From NCBI GenBank assembly GCA_038277395.1, contig CM076192.1:200074161-200138160 (forward strand): a stretch of 64,000 nucleotides of DNA. Reading direction: 5' to 3'. Source of the stretch: Dryocosmus kuriphilus. Lineage: Eukaryota; Arthropoda; Insecta; Hymenoptera; Cynipidae. Numbering within the stretch: the first letter of the stretch is position 1; each line of letters starts with the position of its first letter. The position numbers were made by a program, and so were the translations under genes. Below are positions 48,077-57,451 of this stretch, in pieces. Under the pieces are notes generated by a model that was given only the letters and a program-made list of their open reading frames with translations, was not told the DNA's origin and did not search any database.

Positions 48077-48764
48077 ATGAACGAATCATTTACTCTCACT
48101 ATAACGGGAAACTCTTCTGTGCTCGAGGCAGAGTATTTCCCACTGATAGAACTCCCTACACACAAGAACTACGCTCTTGGTCTCGCCGAATTGCTCACAT
48201 TCAATGCGGTTCCTAACTTTGACGCTGGAAAGAATACAATGAAGGTCGGTCAAAGGAAAATCGTCACGCACACTGACAGCTATTAGATTGAAGACATTGA
48301 GGATATGTTCAGAAGATTCTAGCGAGAGGCGGCATTAAAATAAACATCAAGCCAAGTAATAACAAACTATGCAGCGAGATAAAGTGTGATCATGAAGTGG
48401 ACTTACGACCAGTCGATTCGATTTGACCATTGTTAGGCTTCGCACCTCGTGTTCTTGAGGCCAATGAGAATCATAATTCTGGTCTACCTGTGGCTATTCC
48501 TAACATGAACGCACTACGAGTTTAGTGTAGTGTCACAACAGGAGCCGATATCAACGAGCGCAAAGTGCACACGATTCACGAATTCTTTCCTGTTCTTCCA
48601 ACAGGATATAAGATTGTGGGAGTGCCGTTACATGTCATTTATCTGCCCATCGCCCTGAAGACAATACATCAAATTTAGCTCCACATTATTGATCAAGGCG
48701 GAGACTTGGTGAGTTTTCGAGGAGAGATTATGACAATACGACTACGCGTCAAATCATCATTGTA
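48077..48764 (+). pseudogene. Minor capsid (penton-like) protein
   Basis: Start MNESFTLTITGNSSVLEAEY with LPTHKNYALGLAELLTFNAV, typical of the Polinton minor capsid protein that forms the vertices. In-frame stops occur after the SY at 48283, near 48425 (a TGA beside the PLLGFAP segment), near 48525 and near 48678. The frame ends GEIMTIRLRVKSSL at 48764. Length of about 229 codons is normal for the family. Downstream of the protease, upstream of the major capsid gene. Confidence 0.8.
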
Positions 48765-48782
48765 ACAATACGTAAAGGAGTC

Positions 48783-48790
48783 TATATAAG
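48783..48790 (+). promoter_or_regulatory. TATA-like box at the major capsid gene
   Basis: AGTCTATATAAGCG just ahead of the first ATG at 48800. It is so close that transcription would start near or after that ATG (TCAGTCAGC at 48821 looks like an initiator), so a downstream start or read-through transcript is possible. Confidence 0.4.
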
Positions 48791-48799
48791 CGAGACGAG

Positions 48800-50132
48800 A
48801 TGCCAGACATAGACCAGTTCTCAGTCAGCACGCAAAGCGGTAACACTCAAAAACTGCTCCTTCTGAAACAACTAGGCCTCATGGTCAAAGAATGAAATTG
48901 AAAATATTTATCATCTCCAGCTGTTGCAACAGTGACATTTGACGAGTCCATATCCCACTATGAGATTCATGCATATCAACCTTATGCCTCATCGTCATTC
49001 AAAAATGGTTATGAAATTCGAAACTCTGTTTAGCATTAAGATTCGTGTATACTATCCAGTAAGAGTTCACTGCACGTTTACGAAAGACTGACTACGGATG
49101 ATGATGTAGCCAGCAATGTTACTGCTACAAACTTAGTGAACAATGCAATCTCCTTTCTATTTGATGAAGTTCGCTATGAACTCAATGATATTGAGATTAG
49201 TGTTTGCAAAAATGTCGGTCTTACGAGCACCATAAAAGACTACGTCTGTCACTCCTGGACAAAGTTATCTTATGGAGAATGCAGGATGGCTAAGCATCTC
49301 CGAAGGAACAGAACGTCTTACCAATGAGGAGGGATACTTTGATGTCACTATACCGCTCAGTTTGATCCTAGGATTTGCTGAAGGCTATCGAAAAATCGCT
49401 GTAAATGCAAAGCATGAACTTATCCTGACAAGATCACGCAGTGAATTGAAAGCCATTGTTCAACAGCGCCAAGATCCTGGAAACGAAGGAAAATTTGGGA
49501 GCTCGATTCAGAAAGTGGAGTGGATGATACCGTATGTAATAGCTTCAGATCAGCAGAAGATACAGTTGTTAAACTTTATTGAAAAGGACCCTCCGAATAC
49601 TATGAGTTTTCGCTCATTTGAATTGATTGAATACGCTCCCCACCACCTCAAGACACATACGGTCTGTGAAATCATCAACTCAGTTGGAGGAACCACGTTA
49701 TGTTATCCTGGTTTTTAAGACAGGCCGAAACGATAGACGAGCAGGATATGCTGATCGTTTCGACCACTGCAATGTAAGCGATGTCAAGGTGTTTCTCAAT
49801 TCACAGTACTATCCATACAGCAATCTGAACTTGAACATTAACCGCAGTCAGTTTGCCCTACCTCATGAGATGTACGCAAACATTCAGGCAGCATAATATA
49901 GCAGAGAGTCTGAACCAATGTTGAAGAAAAATGATTTCAGAGATCACGCTCCTCTAGCTGTTATCGATTGCTAAAAAAAAATGAGTTTCTCAAACAGACC
50001 TCAGTGGATGTTCGTCTGGAATTTCCATCTGGAGACAATTTTCCCGCTGAAACTACAGCCTACTACCTCATCAGACGCGATCGTCTTTTTCAATATCAAC
50101 CTCTCAGTGGCAGCGTAAAAAAGGGGATTTAA
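48800..50132 (+). pseudogene. Major capsid (hexon-like, double jelly-roll) protein
   Basis: It begins MPDIDQFSVSTQSGNTQKLL and has several stops and shifts before 49136. Clear pieces: SISHYEIHAYQPYASSSF, VNNAISFLFDEVRYELNDIE with CKNVGLTSTIKDY, then in another frame ENAGWLSISEGTERLTNEEG and IPLSLILGFAEGYRKIAVNA, KVEWMIPYVIASDQQKIQLL, and finally VFLNSQYYPYSNLNLNINRS. The order and spacing match the Polinton major capsid protein. It ends near 50130 with SGSVKKGI. Roughly 440 codons, a little short of the usual length, with at least five lesions. Confidence 0.85.
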
Positions 50133-50151
50133 GTGGTGGGGGTAAGAAAAT

Positions 50152-50364
50152 TTTGCAGTTCGAAATGCTCTTGCTCTCAGGAACTGGTTCTTGACAATTC
50201 GAGATAAGCCTACTATTAGACATTACGCTGCAAGTAAAGTCGATGATGATGATGATGATGATGATGTTGATGTGAAAGACGATGAGATGAAAGATCCTGA
50301 TGAAGATGATCTTGATATCTCAAACATTGTATCGCTTAACAGTTATGAATTTATGTACTCTTAA
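50152..50364 (+). pseudogene. Acidic-tail ORF fragment after the capsid gene
   Basis: A frame reading NALALRNWFLTIRDKPTIRH leads into a run of eight Asp codons (GAT)n and an acidic C terminus ending NSYEFMYS. No ATG of its own is obvious, so it may be the remaining 3' part of a larger gene. Not recognised. Confidence 0.4.
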
Positions 50365-50639
50365 GAAAGAGTTTTGTTCTCCTGTGTGTAAATAGGTTAA
50401 GATTCTACGTTGTATTCTTAGCTTTAGTTTTTTTTGAGTAAACAGAAAAAAAGTTTATAGGTAAAGAATTTTTAACTTTATTTTAGCCCCATGAACTTAG
50501 TTTTCTTATTTTATGGATAAATTGTACATTTTCCGCCTCGTTCCTTCAAACAACAACAACAAAAACGATGGATTTCACACTCTGCTGCGATTTACAGGTA
50601 AGCATTTTTTTATTATCTCTTTAGAAGACTCTCGCGCCT
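50365..50639. other. Intergenic, with first copy of a 110-bp direct repeat
   Basis: 50495-50605 (TGTACATTTTCCGC, CGTTCCTTCAAACAA, GATGGATTTCACACTCT, TTACAGGTAAGCA) recurs at 51452-51575, so the TKYG gene is bracketed by direct repeats. Confidence 0.7.
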
Positions 50640-50771
50640 GAATGTTCTAGAACGTTAAACTGCACATCATTGCATCATCTTGTTTAAACGTGTCGAAACT
50701 TGTCAAAACCTGCATCATCTTGTCGATTCTAGAACATTCTGTCGCGAAAACTGTAACCTTCTACAACATTC
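50640..50771. promoter_or_regulatory. Heat-shock element cluster, TKYG gene side
   Basis: GAATGTTCTAGAA at 50640-50652 and TTCTAGAACATTC at 50727-50739 are perfect three-unit elements. TTCTACAACATTC at 50759-50771 has one mismatch. TTGCATCATCTTG modules in between are those of the PolB-side promoter. Confidence 0.6.
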
Positions 50772-50854
50772 TGGCACGAAAAATCGTTGCATCATATTGC
50801 GCAAGGTTGCGTCATCTCTCGTAACTGGTCAAAACCTGTCGGAACACGTCGAGC

Positions 50855-50872
50855 TTCTAGAAAATTCTCGAA
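50855..50872. promoter_or_regulatory. Perfect four-unit heat-shock element
   Basis: TTCTAGAAAATTCTCGAA: four alternating TTC/GAA units at exact 5-bp pitch, 26 bp before a TATA box. Confidence 0.7.
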
Positions 50873-50897
50873 TGTTTGCAGAGTGTGGGTGCTAGAC

Positions 50898-50932
50898 TAT
50901 AAAATCAGCATCGAATTGCAGAGGCTTCAGTC
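50898..50932 (+). promoter_or_regulatory. TATA box and initiator of the TKYG gene
   Basis: CTATAAAATC at 50897 and CTTCAGTCTG near 50927, a spacing of about 30 nt. Confidence 0.65.
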
Positions 50933-50989
50933 TGTCATTGAACATACAGAGTGTAACGTCTACTCAAAATTAATTACCCAGAGAAGAAG

Positions 50990-51306
50990 ATGGATCTCAG
51001 TGCTATTAACAAAGTTGGCCGTTTGTATGGTTTTTACCAGTGAAATCATTATCTGACATGATAGTGAAGAAAAAATTTGCTGTTAACGAAAACATCAACC
51101 TTGAAACGAAATATGGATCAAAAATCGTTGCCGAGTTGGAGAGTGAGATCGCATTCTACTTGCCGAGCAGAATAAATGAGAATTTTGAGGGTCCAGCTTA
51201 TATGGATACGTTCGAGAAGATGGATGTAGCGGTCCAGGCTAAAAAACTCTCTTTCTGCTACTTTGCTGGAAAATACAGTCTTTTTGAATTTGAGGGTGTT
51301 GAATGA
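50990..51306 (+). pseudogene. TKYG-family small protein, last gene of Polinton B
   Basis: The ATG at 50990 (AAGATGG context) begins MDLSAINKVGRLYGFY and hits a TGA at 51041. A one-base shift returns to the main frame, SLSDMIVKKKFAVNENINLE, then TKYGSKIVAEL, AFYLPSRINENFEG and AVQAKKLSFCYFAGKY, ending at 51306. The same family occurs in both arms of A and of C. It is about 95-105 residues, strand-rich, with the TKYGxxIV and FLPxR motifs most constant. OB-fold single-strand-DNA-binding protein is my best guess from that pattern, unproven. AATAAATTATAA follows at 51340 as poly(A) signal. Confidence 0.7.
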
Positions 51307-51451
51307 AAGAGCTTTGTATTGAGGAAGCTTGGTGTGAATAATAAATTATAACATTCAAAGATAAACTGCCTGTGTGTACTTATTACTTAGTTTTAGCTTA
51401 TAGATAAGAAGAGTGAATCTGACGTTTTTTCTGCTTTCCATTACCTTAATT

Positions 51452-51690
51452 TACTTAGTTTAAATTTATGGATAAGTTGTACATTTTCCGCTTCGTTCCT
51501 TCAAACAATAACAACAACGATGGATTTCACACTCTAATTTCAAGCAGTGCCATGGATAGAAATTTTACAGGTAAGTATTTTATTAACTCTTTACCTTCAT
51601 GTCGAGAAATTGCCTAATGATGATGCTTGTTGAGACTTGTCGAGTTCTCGGGAATCCCCATAATACGTCGCCTACAGTATGCGTAGGAGA
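51452..51690. repeat. Second copy of the direct repeat, with conserved TTACAGGTAAGTATTTTATT
   Basis: Partner of 50495-50605. The donor-like TTTACAGGTAAGTATTTTATT near 51567 is also found beside the TKYG genes of element A (inverted at 18890-18910; direct at 29061-29082). Confidence 0.65.
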
Positions 51691-52132
51691 GAGATGTAAA
51701 TTCCATTACATAACCTTGACGACATTTCTACTTGCTTATGGGTGAGAGAAGGAGTAAGGGTGGTGATTTCGTGACTTTAGATATTGTATACTAAATTAAG
51801 CTTAGCAGGGACATGAACCACGTCAATTCTCGAGGTACATAGTCTGGAACAGAACCTTTCCGTACTGACTAACATTAAATAGCTTATTTTACACGTGCCT
51901 GATTTTTACCTTACAGACTGATGGTAACTAACTCCACAGACTCCTACCTTACCGACTGATGGTAATACATTTTCTTGTCGCTAATTGATCCAGAAACCCT
52001 ACCTTACCGACCGAGGGTAATACCGACTCTCGATACTTAGCATGGACAGAAGCCACTGAAGGAGTAGCGGCGCCACCTGTTGGCGGCAGCGCGAAGCTTG
52101 TCGTGTTGTTCCCGAACGTACAATGCTATACT
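51690..52132. repeat. Right terminal inverted repeat of Polinton B
   Basis: Partner of 37553-38010, ending GCTATACT. Its outermost bases (AGTATAGCA read inward) agree with the ends of element A better than the left end of B does. Confidence 0.85.
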
Positions 52133-52578
52133 GCTAAACGTGGGCCAACAAACTAAACACGTGAGAAGGCTACTAGCAATATTCAAACAGGAAAAACAAA
52201 AACAGAGAAGGAAAAAGGAAGGCAACCAACAAAATCCGCTTCCTTCTTTTTACTTGCCTCGTCTTTTTTGCTTCTACTTTATTTAAAACTCAAACGAAAA
52301 CGAATTACAAAGCATGACAACGTTTCGGTGCTTAACAAACCCATATCAAGGCAACACACTTATCCCTCCTTTTCTTTTGTTTTTCTTGCTTGAATTTTAC
52401 TAGAAGCCTTTTCAAGTTTCTGGTTTCTTTGGTCCAAATCTCATCGCAGAATTGTCTCTTATTTGACAACTATTTACTTAAATTTTGATTTTGAACATTA
52501 AAAAAGTGTTTTTGGTTTGGATAAATTCTATATATTTTCTATTTAGAATCGAAAACCTCGAAATCGTTAAAAGCATCA

Positions 52579-52611
<33 letters not shown>

Positions 52612-52864
52612 AGTGTGTGTAATTATAACTATTATTATATAGCTATAACTTATAAGTTTCCTTAGCGTACAATTTTTTATTGATAGCTTATATGAACTCA
52701 TTCATATATGTGGCCTGATATGTATTTAGAGGAAATGGATGATGGAAAATTGGAAGCAAATATGTATTTGAAAATTGGTCGAAGTTTTATGAACTGGTAC
52801 GAAAATGCAATTGGCATCGTTGAAAATATTCGTTAATAAAATACCCTCGTCTATTTTCTTACAG
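52133..52864. other. Intron sequence to the right of Polinton B
   Basis: (GT)n microsatellite at 52583-52620. From 52780 the unit landmarks return (GTACGAAAATGCAATTGGC, CGTTGAAAATATTCGTTAAT) before an acceptor. No gene. Confidence 0.6.
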
Positions 52865-52945
52865 GCGGCCCCCTGCTTCCAAGACCAGTGCGTCCAACGT
52901 TCTTATACGATGATAGGAGAAACCTTGTTTATTTCAACTGGGATA
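52865..52945 (+). CDS. 81-nt exon of the duplicated series (phase 1-1), after Polinton B
   Basis: Acceptor TCTATTTTCTTACAG, donor GTAAGTTC. Exactly 81 nt, the same length as 34410-34490, and open in phase 1: GPLLPRPVRPTF, then LYDDRRNLVYFNWD. The upstream intron end is homologous to those of the other members. It is therefore probably another exon of the same gene, separated from the rest by Polinton B in the intron. Function unknown. Confidence 0.6.
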
Positions 52946-54180
52946 GTAAGTTCAGCTTTTAGAACTTTTAGAAGTTAAGTTTCCAAAATTTTTTGAAAGT
53001 TTATTTTTTTAACTGATAAGGTTTTAAATATTATTAATTATTCCGTCATTTAGGTTAGGCATCTTAAATATTTTCAAGAAAGGCCGCTGACAATACTTGA
53101 AACCTTTAAATCCACGTTGAACTCCATTGATTTGTTTGAAATTGTTATGGATATGTACAAATCATTTAAAACACTTTAAAAATTAAAAAAATTAGCTTGT
53201 TCCCTAAAGCTCTCCAGAAATTTGGGACAATTTTCTAAAATCCCTTTAAGCCTTATTAATTCTTTAAAACTCCTCGAAACTTTTTAAATACCCTCAAATT
53301 TTTCTAATACTCGGAGTTCCTATGAAATGCTTTAAAGCTTATGAAATTATTTGAAACTTTTGAAAATATTTGTAAAAGAGATCTCTTGAAATACTTTAAT
53401 ATCTTTTCAAGTAACATAAATTGGGTGGCAGCCTTCCAAATTTGTTTAAATTTTTCATATCTTTTGAAATTGTTGAAATCCGTCAAATGATCATTCGACT
53501 TTATGAAGCTATAACATTTTCAAGGGTTCTGAAAGGATTTTGAAGTACTTCCGGATACTTGAAGGCATTTTAAATTTTAAATTGTAGGGACTTCTACGGA
53601 CTTCAATAATTTCGAAAGATATTCAATAATAATCCGTTTCAAATAATTTAAGGAAATTTTAAAGATTGTAAGGCATTGCAATGAATTTCATAAGCTTTTA
53701 GTGATTTCATTCAATCTCCAAAGATTTTATTCTTACAATTCGTCTAAAAATCTAAGGTTTGTGACGAGAAGTACCTAGCATGATTTCAAATTCTTAAAAC
53801 TTGTAAGATTTCTAAAATAACTAATGACTTTTGTTGTAAAACAACCTTTTCCGGCGAAAGTTTCGTAAAGTACTTCAAATTATTGAAACCTAAGACATTC
53901 TAAAGCATATAATCTTTCTGATAAAAAATATCGACTTCAGGTCAAGATTTCTAAGCCTAAAATCGTTTGAGCTTGTAATTTTTGTAAATGAAATAATAAT
54001 TTTTTCCATTAATAATTGTCCATTTTCTGGGAATACTCCCTAAAGTGACTAGAAATTGATGAGCCATCTGAAAATAAATTCTTTAATGCAAGAGCTTCTT
54101 CACAAATCTTTTAGAATTATTTATAAATACAAGAATCTTTGTAAGAATATTATTCTATATTTCCACCTTTCCCACATTTT
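52946..54180. other. Intron-like AT-rich sequence
   Basis: Many TTTAAAACnTTTGAAA words and short degenerate repeats. No further exon with good splice sites is seen. Confidence 0.5.
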
Positions 54181-54189
54181 TGTCACTTT

Positions 54190-54360
54190 ATTCTACGCGA
54201 TTCCTGTCGGTATTACCCTTAGTCGGTAATGCAGATTCTTGCCGGGGATTAACCTTAGTCTATAATGCTGCGTAGTTCTAGCAGCCACCACTAGGTGTCG
54301 CCCATTGTCGCTATTGGCAATGCAGATTCCTAATGGTTAACAGATGGCGCCAAATTTGAA
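54190..54360. repeat. Polinton-end-like fragment
   Basis: GTCGGTATTACCCTTAGTCGG, GCAGATTCCTAATGG and CAGATGGCGCC recall subterminal words of elements A and B (GTTACCCTGAG, CAGATGGCGCC). It may be the worn outer end of element C, with a mariner inserted between. Uncertain. Confidence 0.35.
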
Positions 54361-54802
54361 AATGAAAAAATTAATAAAATTAATAAAATAAATAAAATAA
54401 ATGAAAAAATTAAACAAATAAAATAAATAAGATAAACGAAAGGTTTGAAATCGCAGTAAGCAAACTCACACGATAATGTCATCAGGCAGGTTTGAACAGG
54501 CTCTTCCCCCTCTCTCTAACACTGACCGCATTATTTGATGGAATTGTTACTGGTTTGGGCTGGGTCAGAGGGTCAAAGGGGGAGTTTCACTATTACGCAT
54601 TATAATGCGTGACACACCAAGCTGGTTTAAACTCGCAGGAAGTAAGCTGCGGCGTCGGCTTTGTCATGGTAACGATATAGCGTCGCGCCAAATAAATAAA
54701 ATGAATAAAATAAATAAAATAAATAGAATAAATAAATAAACGGGATAAAATAAATAAGAGAAAAATAAATAATATAAATAAAGTCAAAAAAAATTGACTT
54801 AA

Positions 54803-54870
54803 GTCCAGGAATCGGACTCCTGACCGCCGACTCGAAAGCCCAACACGCTGACCACTACGCCGACCACGGA
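54803..54870 (-). ncRNA. tRNA-Glu-like head of a SINE
   Basis: The minus strand has an A-box-like CGGCGTAGTGGTCAGCG, an anticodon-arm GGGCTTTCGAGTC (TTC loop) and a B-box-like GAGTCCGATTCCTGG in the right order and spacing. The acceptor ends do not pair, and it is followed by AT-rich low-complexity sequence. It is thus a SINE promoter head rather than a working tRNA gene. Confidence 0.55.
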
Positions 54871-55359
54871 GTTGGTGACGCTTCACATGCAATCAACTCA
54901 TGACATCGCTACCTCACGGCTACCACTCAAGTCAGTCCTCGGTGTTTGAAAGGGGGGCATCCAAGTGACGCATACCATGTAACACGTTACAGATTGAAAT
55001 GAATAAAATAAGTGAAAGAAGATACAATAAAATAGGGTAGAATAAAATAAAATAAACAGAAAATAAAATAAATGAAAGCAAAATAAAGTAGAAAATTTCA
55101 ATAAACATTCTTTATACACTAGTATGTAGATCAGTCTGAATAAAGTGCGGTCCTAATTTGAATAAAACAGATTAAATATAAAGAATAGTTCGTAAGAAAG
55201 AGAATTGGCAAGCAATACTCGCAAATCGAGATTCGAAGATCGAGTACAAACGATAATCTGAAGATGTGCAAGGCTCGCGCACGTAGGTGAATACCAGTAA
55301 GGCTCACGCACGTAATATATATATATATTTTCAAAGCCTAATAAAACCCCTGCTGTCTA

Positions 55360-55600
55360 GATATGTTTTGAAAATTTCAATAAATATTTTTTTATACACT
55401 AGTGTATATATTGTTCATATAAATTGATACTATGTTGACATTTTTCATACACATCGTTAATATTTTGACTTCATCCAATAATGATTCCTACCTTTTTTTT
55501 AATAATATAATTGGTAAGTATACCCACACTCCTCTCCACTTAATTTTAATTTAGTTCATCAATAAATCCTCTTAAAATACATTTTCTTATAATATCTTAC
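55360..55600. repeat. Direct repeat around the mariner (left copy)
   Basis: AATTTCAATAAAT, ATACACTAGT and TCCACTTAATT...AATTTAGTT..TCAATAAA match 58036-58240 in the same orientation. Confidence 0.7.
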
Positions 55601-56212
55601 CTTACTTTTCGATCTAACTTACCTACCTCAGGTAGAAACTTTGAACATGATGCGTGTTGCTTGGAAGGGATATTCATGAAAAAAAATAAAGAAAAAGATA
55701 TAAAGTAAAATAAAAGATAATATAACAAAATGGAATAAAATAAAACGAAATGAAATACAATAAAATAAAGAACAGAAAAAAAGAAATGAAGAATGTAGAT
55801 TCATGTCAGGGGATTAGCCTCAGTCGATATGTCAAAAATATACATTACCTTACATTTCGATCAACTTTACCTACCTAAATATATAATAGAGTAGAATAGA
55901 ATAAAATGAAAAACAGAAAAGCGAAATAAAAAAAACATGCAGATTCATGTCCGGGTAATAGCGTCGGTCGTTATTTTAGGCATATACCTTACCTTACTTT
56001 TGAATCTACCTTACCTACCTTAGCTAGAACCTTTGAACTGGATGCAGATTGCTTGGAGGGGATATTCTTAAAGTGTATCCTACATGTACGCAGCAATAAG
56101 TAATGTTGGCTTTTTTAACATCTATATGGGAAACCAATTGCGCATGCCTCAGTTACCGACGCCGGGGTTGCCTCGGTAGAATCACCCGCAGTCCCTTCTT
56201 GAAATTATAATA

Positions 56213-57451
56213 CGAGGGCCTACCCAAAAGAAACCGAACTACTTTTGTACAAAGTTATTATTTTGATTTTTCTACAAAAAACATTTAATCTCCTTCAAAG
56301 TACTCTCCATTAGAGAAAATACACTTATCTAATCTTTTATTCCATTGTTCGAAACATTTTTTAAATTCCTCTTTTGCGACGCTTGACAGCGCCTCCGTCG
56401 TTTTTTCCTTCACTTCAGCTACGTCCGCAAAACGCTTTCCTTTCATGTCCCTTTTCATTCGGGGGAATAAGAAAAAGTCACAGGGGGCTAAATCGGGTGA
56501 ATAGGGTGGGTGATGAACAGTGGCCATGCTATTTTTGGTCAAAAATCGGCGCACAGAAAGAGCTGTGTGAGCAGGGGCGTTGTCGTGGTGGAAAAACCAG
56601 TCCCACGACTGACACAAATCAGGCCTTTTCCGTCGTAAACTGTCGCGTAATCTTTTCAAGACTTCCAGGTAAAATGCCTGATTAACTGCCTGACCCGGTG
56701 GAACAAATTCTGAATGGACGACTCCTCTCACATCGAAAAAACAGATGAGCATCGTCTTAATGTTTGACCTCACCTGACGAGCATTTTTAGGGCGAGGCGA
56801 ATTTTGAGTCTTACATTGACTTGACTGTTGCTTAGTTTCAGGATCGTACCCATAACACCACGATTCGTCACCTGTTATGACCTTGGAAAAAAAATTTGGA
56901 TCATTTTGGAATTCCTCCTTCAAAGCACAGCATGCTTGCACGCGGCCTTGCTTTTGCTCTGCAGTCCGCAGTCGAGGAACAAATTTTGCAGCCACCCTTC
57001 TCATCCCCAAATCTTCACTTAGAATTCTCTGTACTGAACTCCAACTCACGCCAGATTTCTCCACAACTTCTTCGATGGTCCTTCGTCGATCTTCCAGGAT
57101 GATTTCACGAATTTTTTCAACATTTTCGTCGGTTCGGGCCGTCGAAGGACGTCCAGAGCGAGGTTGGCCGTCAATTGACATTTCCCCACTTTTAAAACGA
57201 GAACACCACTCGAACACTTGAGTTTATCCCATAGCATCATCCTTGTAGGCAACCATCACAAAAAACGACGAGCGTGCAAAGCAACAGTCACAAAAAAAAT
57301 TACACACACCAAATGCAACCTTATACAGTGATAGCAGTTGGCATACTAACTGGTGAAAAGTGCCTCTACACGCACCTACCGGCAAAAACCCGGTACTACA
57401 ACAACTCCGCTCCCCACAACATCAGTTCGGTTTCTTTTGGGTAGGCCCTCG
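56213..57451 (-). mobile_element. mariner transposon with perfect terminal repeats
   Basis: CGAGGGCCTACCCAAAAGAA (continuing to ACCGAACT) at the left end and its exact complement at the right end, flanked by TA on both sides. 1.24 kb, normal for mariner. It lies between AT-rich repeats. Confidence 0.92.
56285..57300 (-). pseudogene. mariner transposase (D34D), damaged near its N terminus
   Basis: A 310-codon frame from 57217 to 56285 holds most of the protein: GRPSTARTDENVEKIREII (helix-turn-helix region), FVPRLRTAEQKQ, catalytic D117 in TGDESW, D212 in HHDNAPAHT and D247 in YSPDLAPCD, exactly 34 residues after the second Asp. Upstream, homology goes on in the same frame (VMVAYKDDAMG) but is cut by a TAA at about 57225. 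The usual length is about 345 residues. The catalytic core looks intact, so only this stop and poor far-N-terminal sequence disable it. It cuts and pastes its own element in the nucleus. Confidence 0.88.

Larger units (their letters stand above)
37553..52132. mobile_element. Polinton/Maverick element B, full length but decayed
   Basis: About 14.6 kb with inverted terminal repeats of about 450 bp. Gene order: PolB (+), then leftward integrase, fibre-like protein, RIAK accessory protein and packaging ATPase (all minus), then rightward phospholipase A2 protein, protease, minor capsid, major capsid, acidic-tail protein and TKYG protein (all plus). This is the Polinton/adintovirus gene set. Nearly every gene has stops or frameshifts, so the copy is dead. 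No clear 6-bp direct duplication is visible: the flanks TTTAGC and GCTAAA are inverted copies rather than direct ones. Confidence 0.92.
54360..56212. other. AATAAA-rich low-complexity DNA
   Basis: Long runs of (AATAAAAT)n-like sequence at 54363-54435, 54690-54780, 55015-55090 and 55680-55780. Between them are partial copies of CTTACCTTACTTTTCGATCTAAC with TTTGAAC..GATGC at 55600, 55850 and 55985. A block at 55360-55600 recurs at 58030-58245. Minus-strand open frames here are low-complexity artefacts. Confidence 0.6.

Noticed and set aside
37547..52138. 6-bp target duplication of Polinton B
   Set aside because: The flanks TTTAGC and GCTAAA are inverted, not direct, copies, so no duplication can be claimed.
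54803..54870. Functional tRNA-Glu gene
   Set aside because: Acceptor ends do not pair and the T-arm consensus is altered; a SINE head fits better.
54593..55334. Hydrophobic minus-strand frames resembling membrane proteins
   Set aside because: Also products of AATAAA repeats; one overlaps the tRNA-like SINE head.
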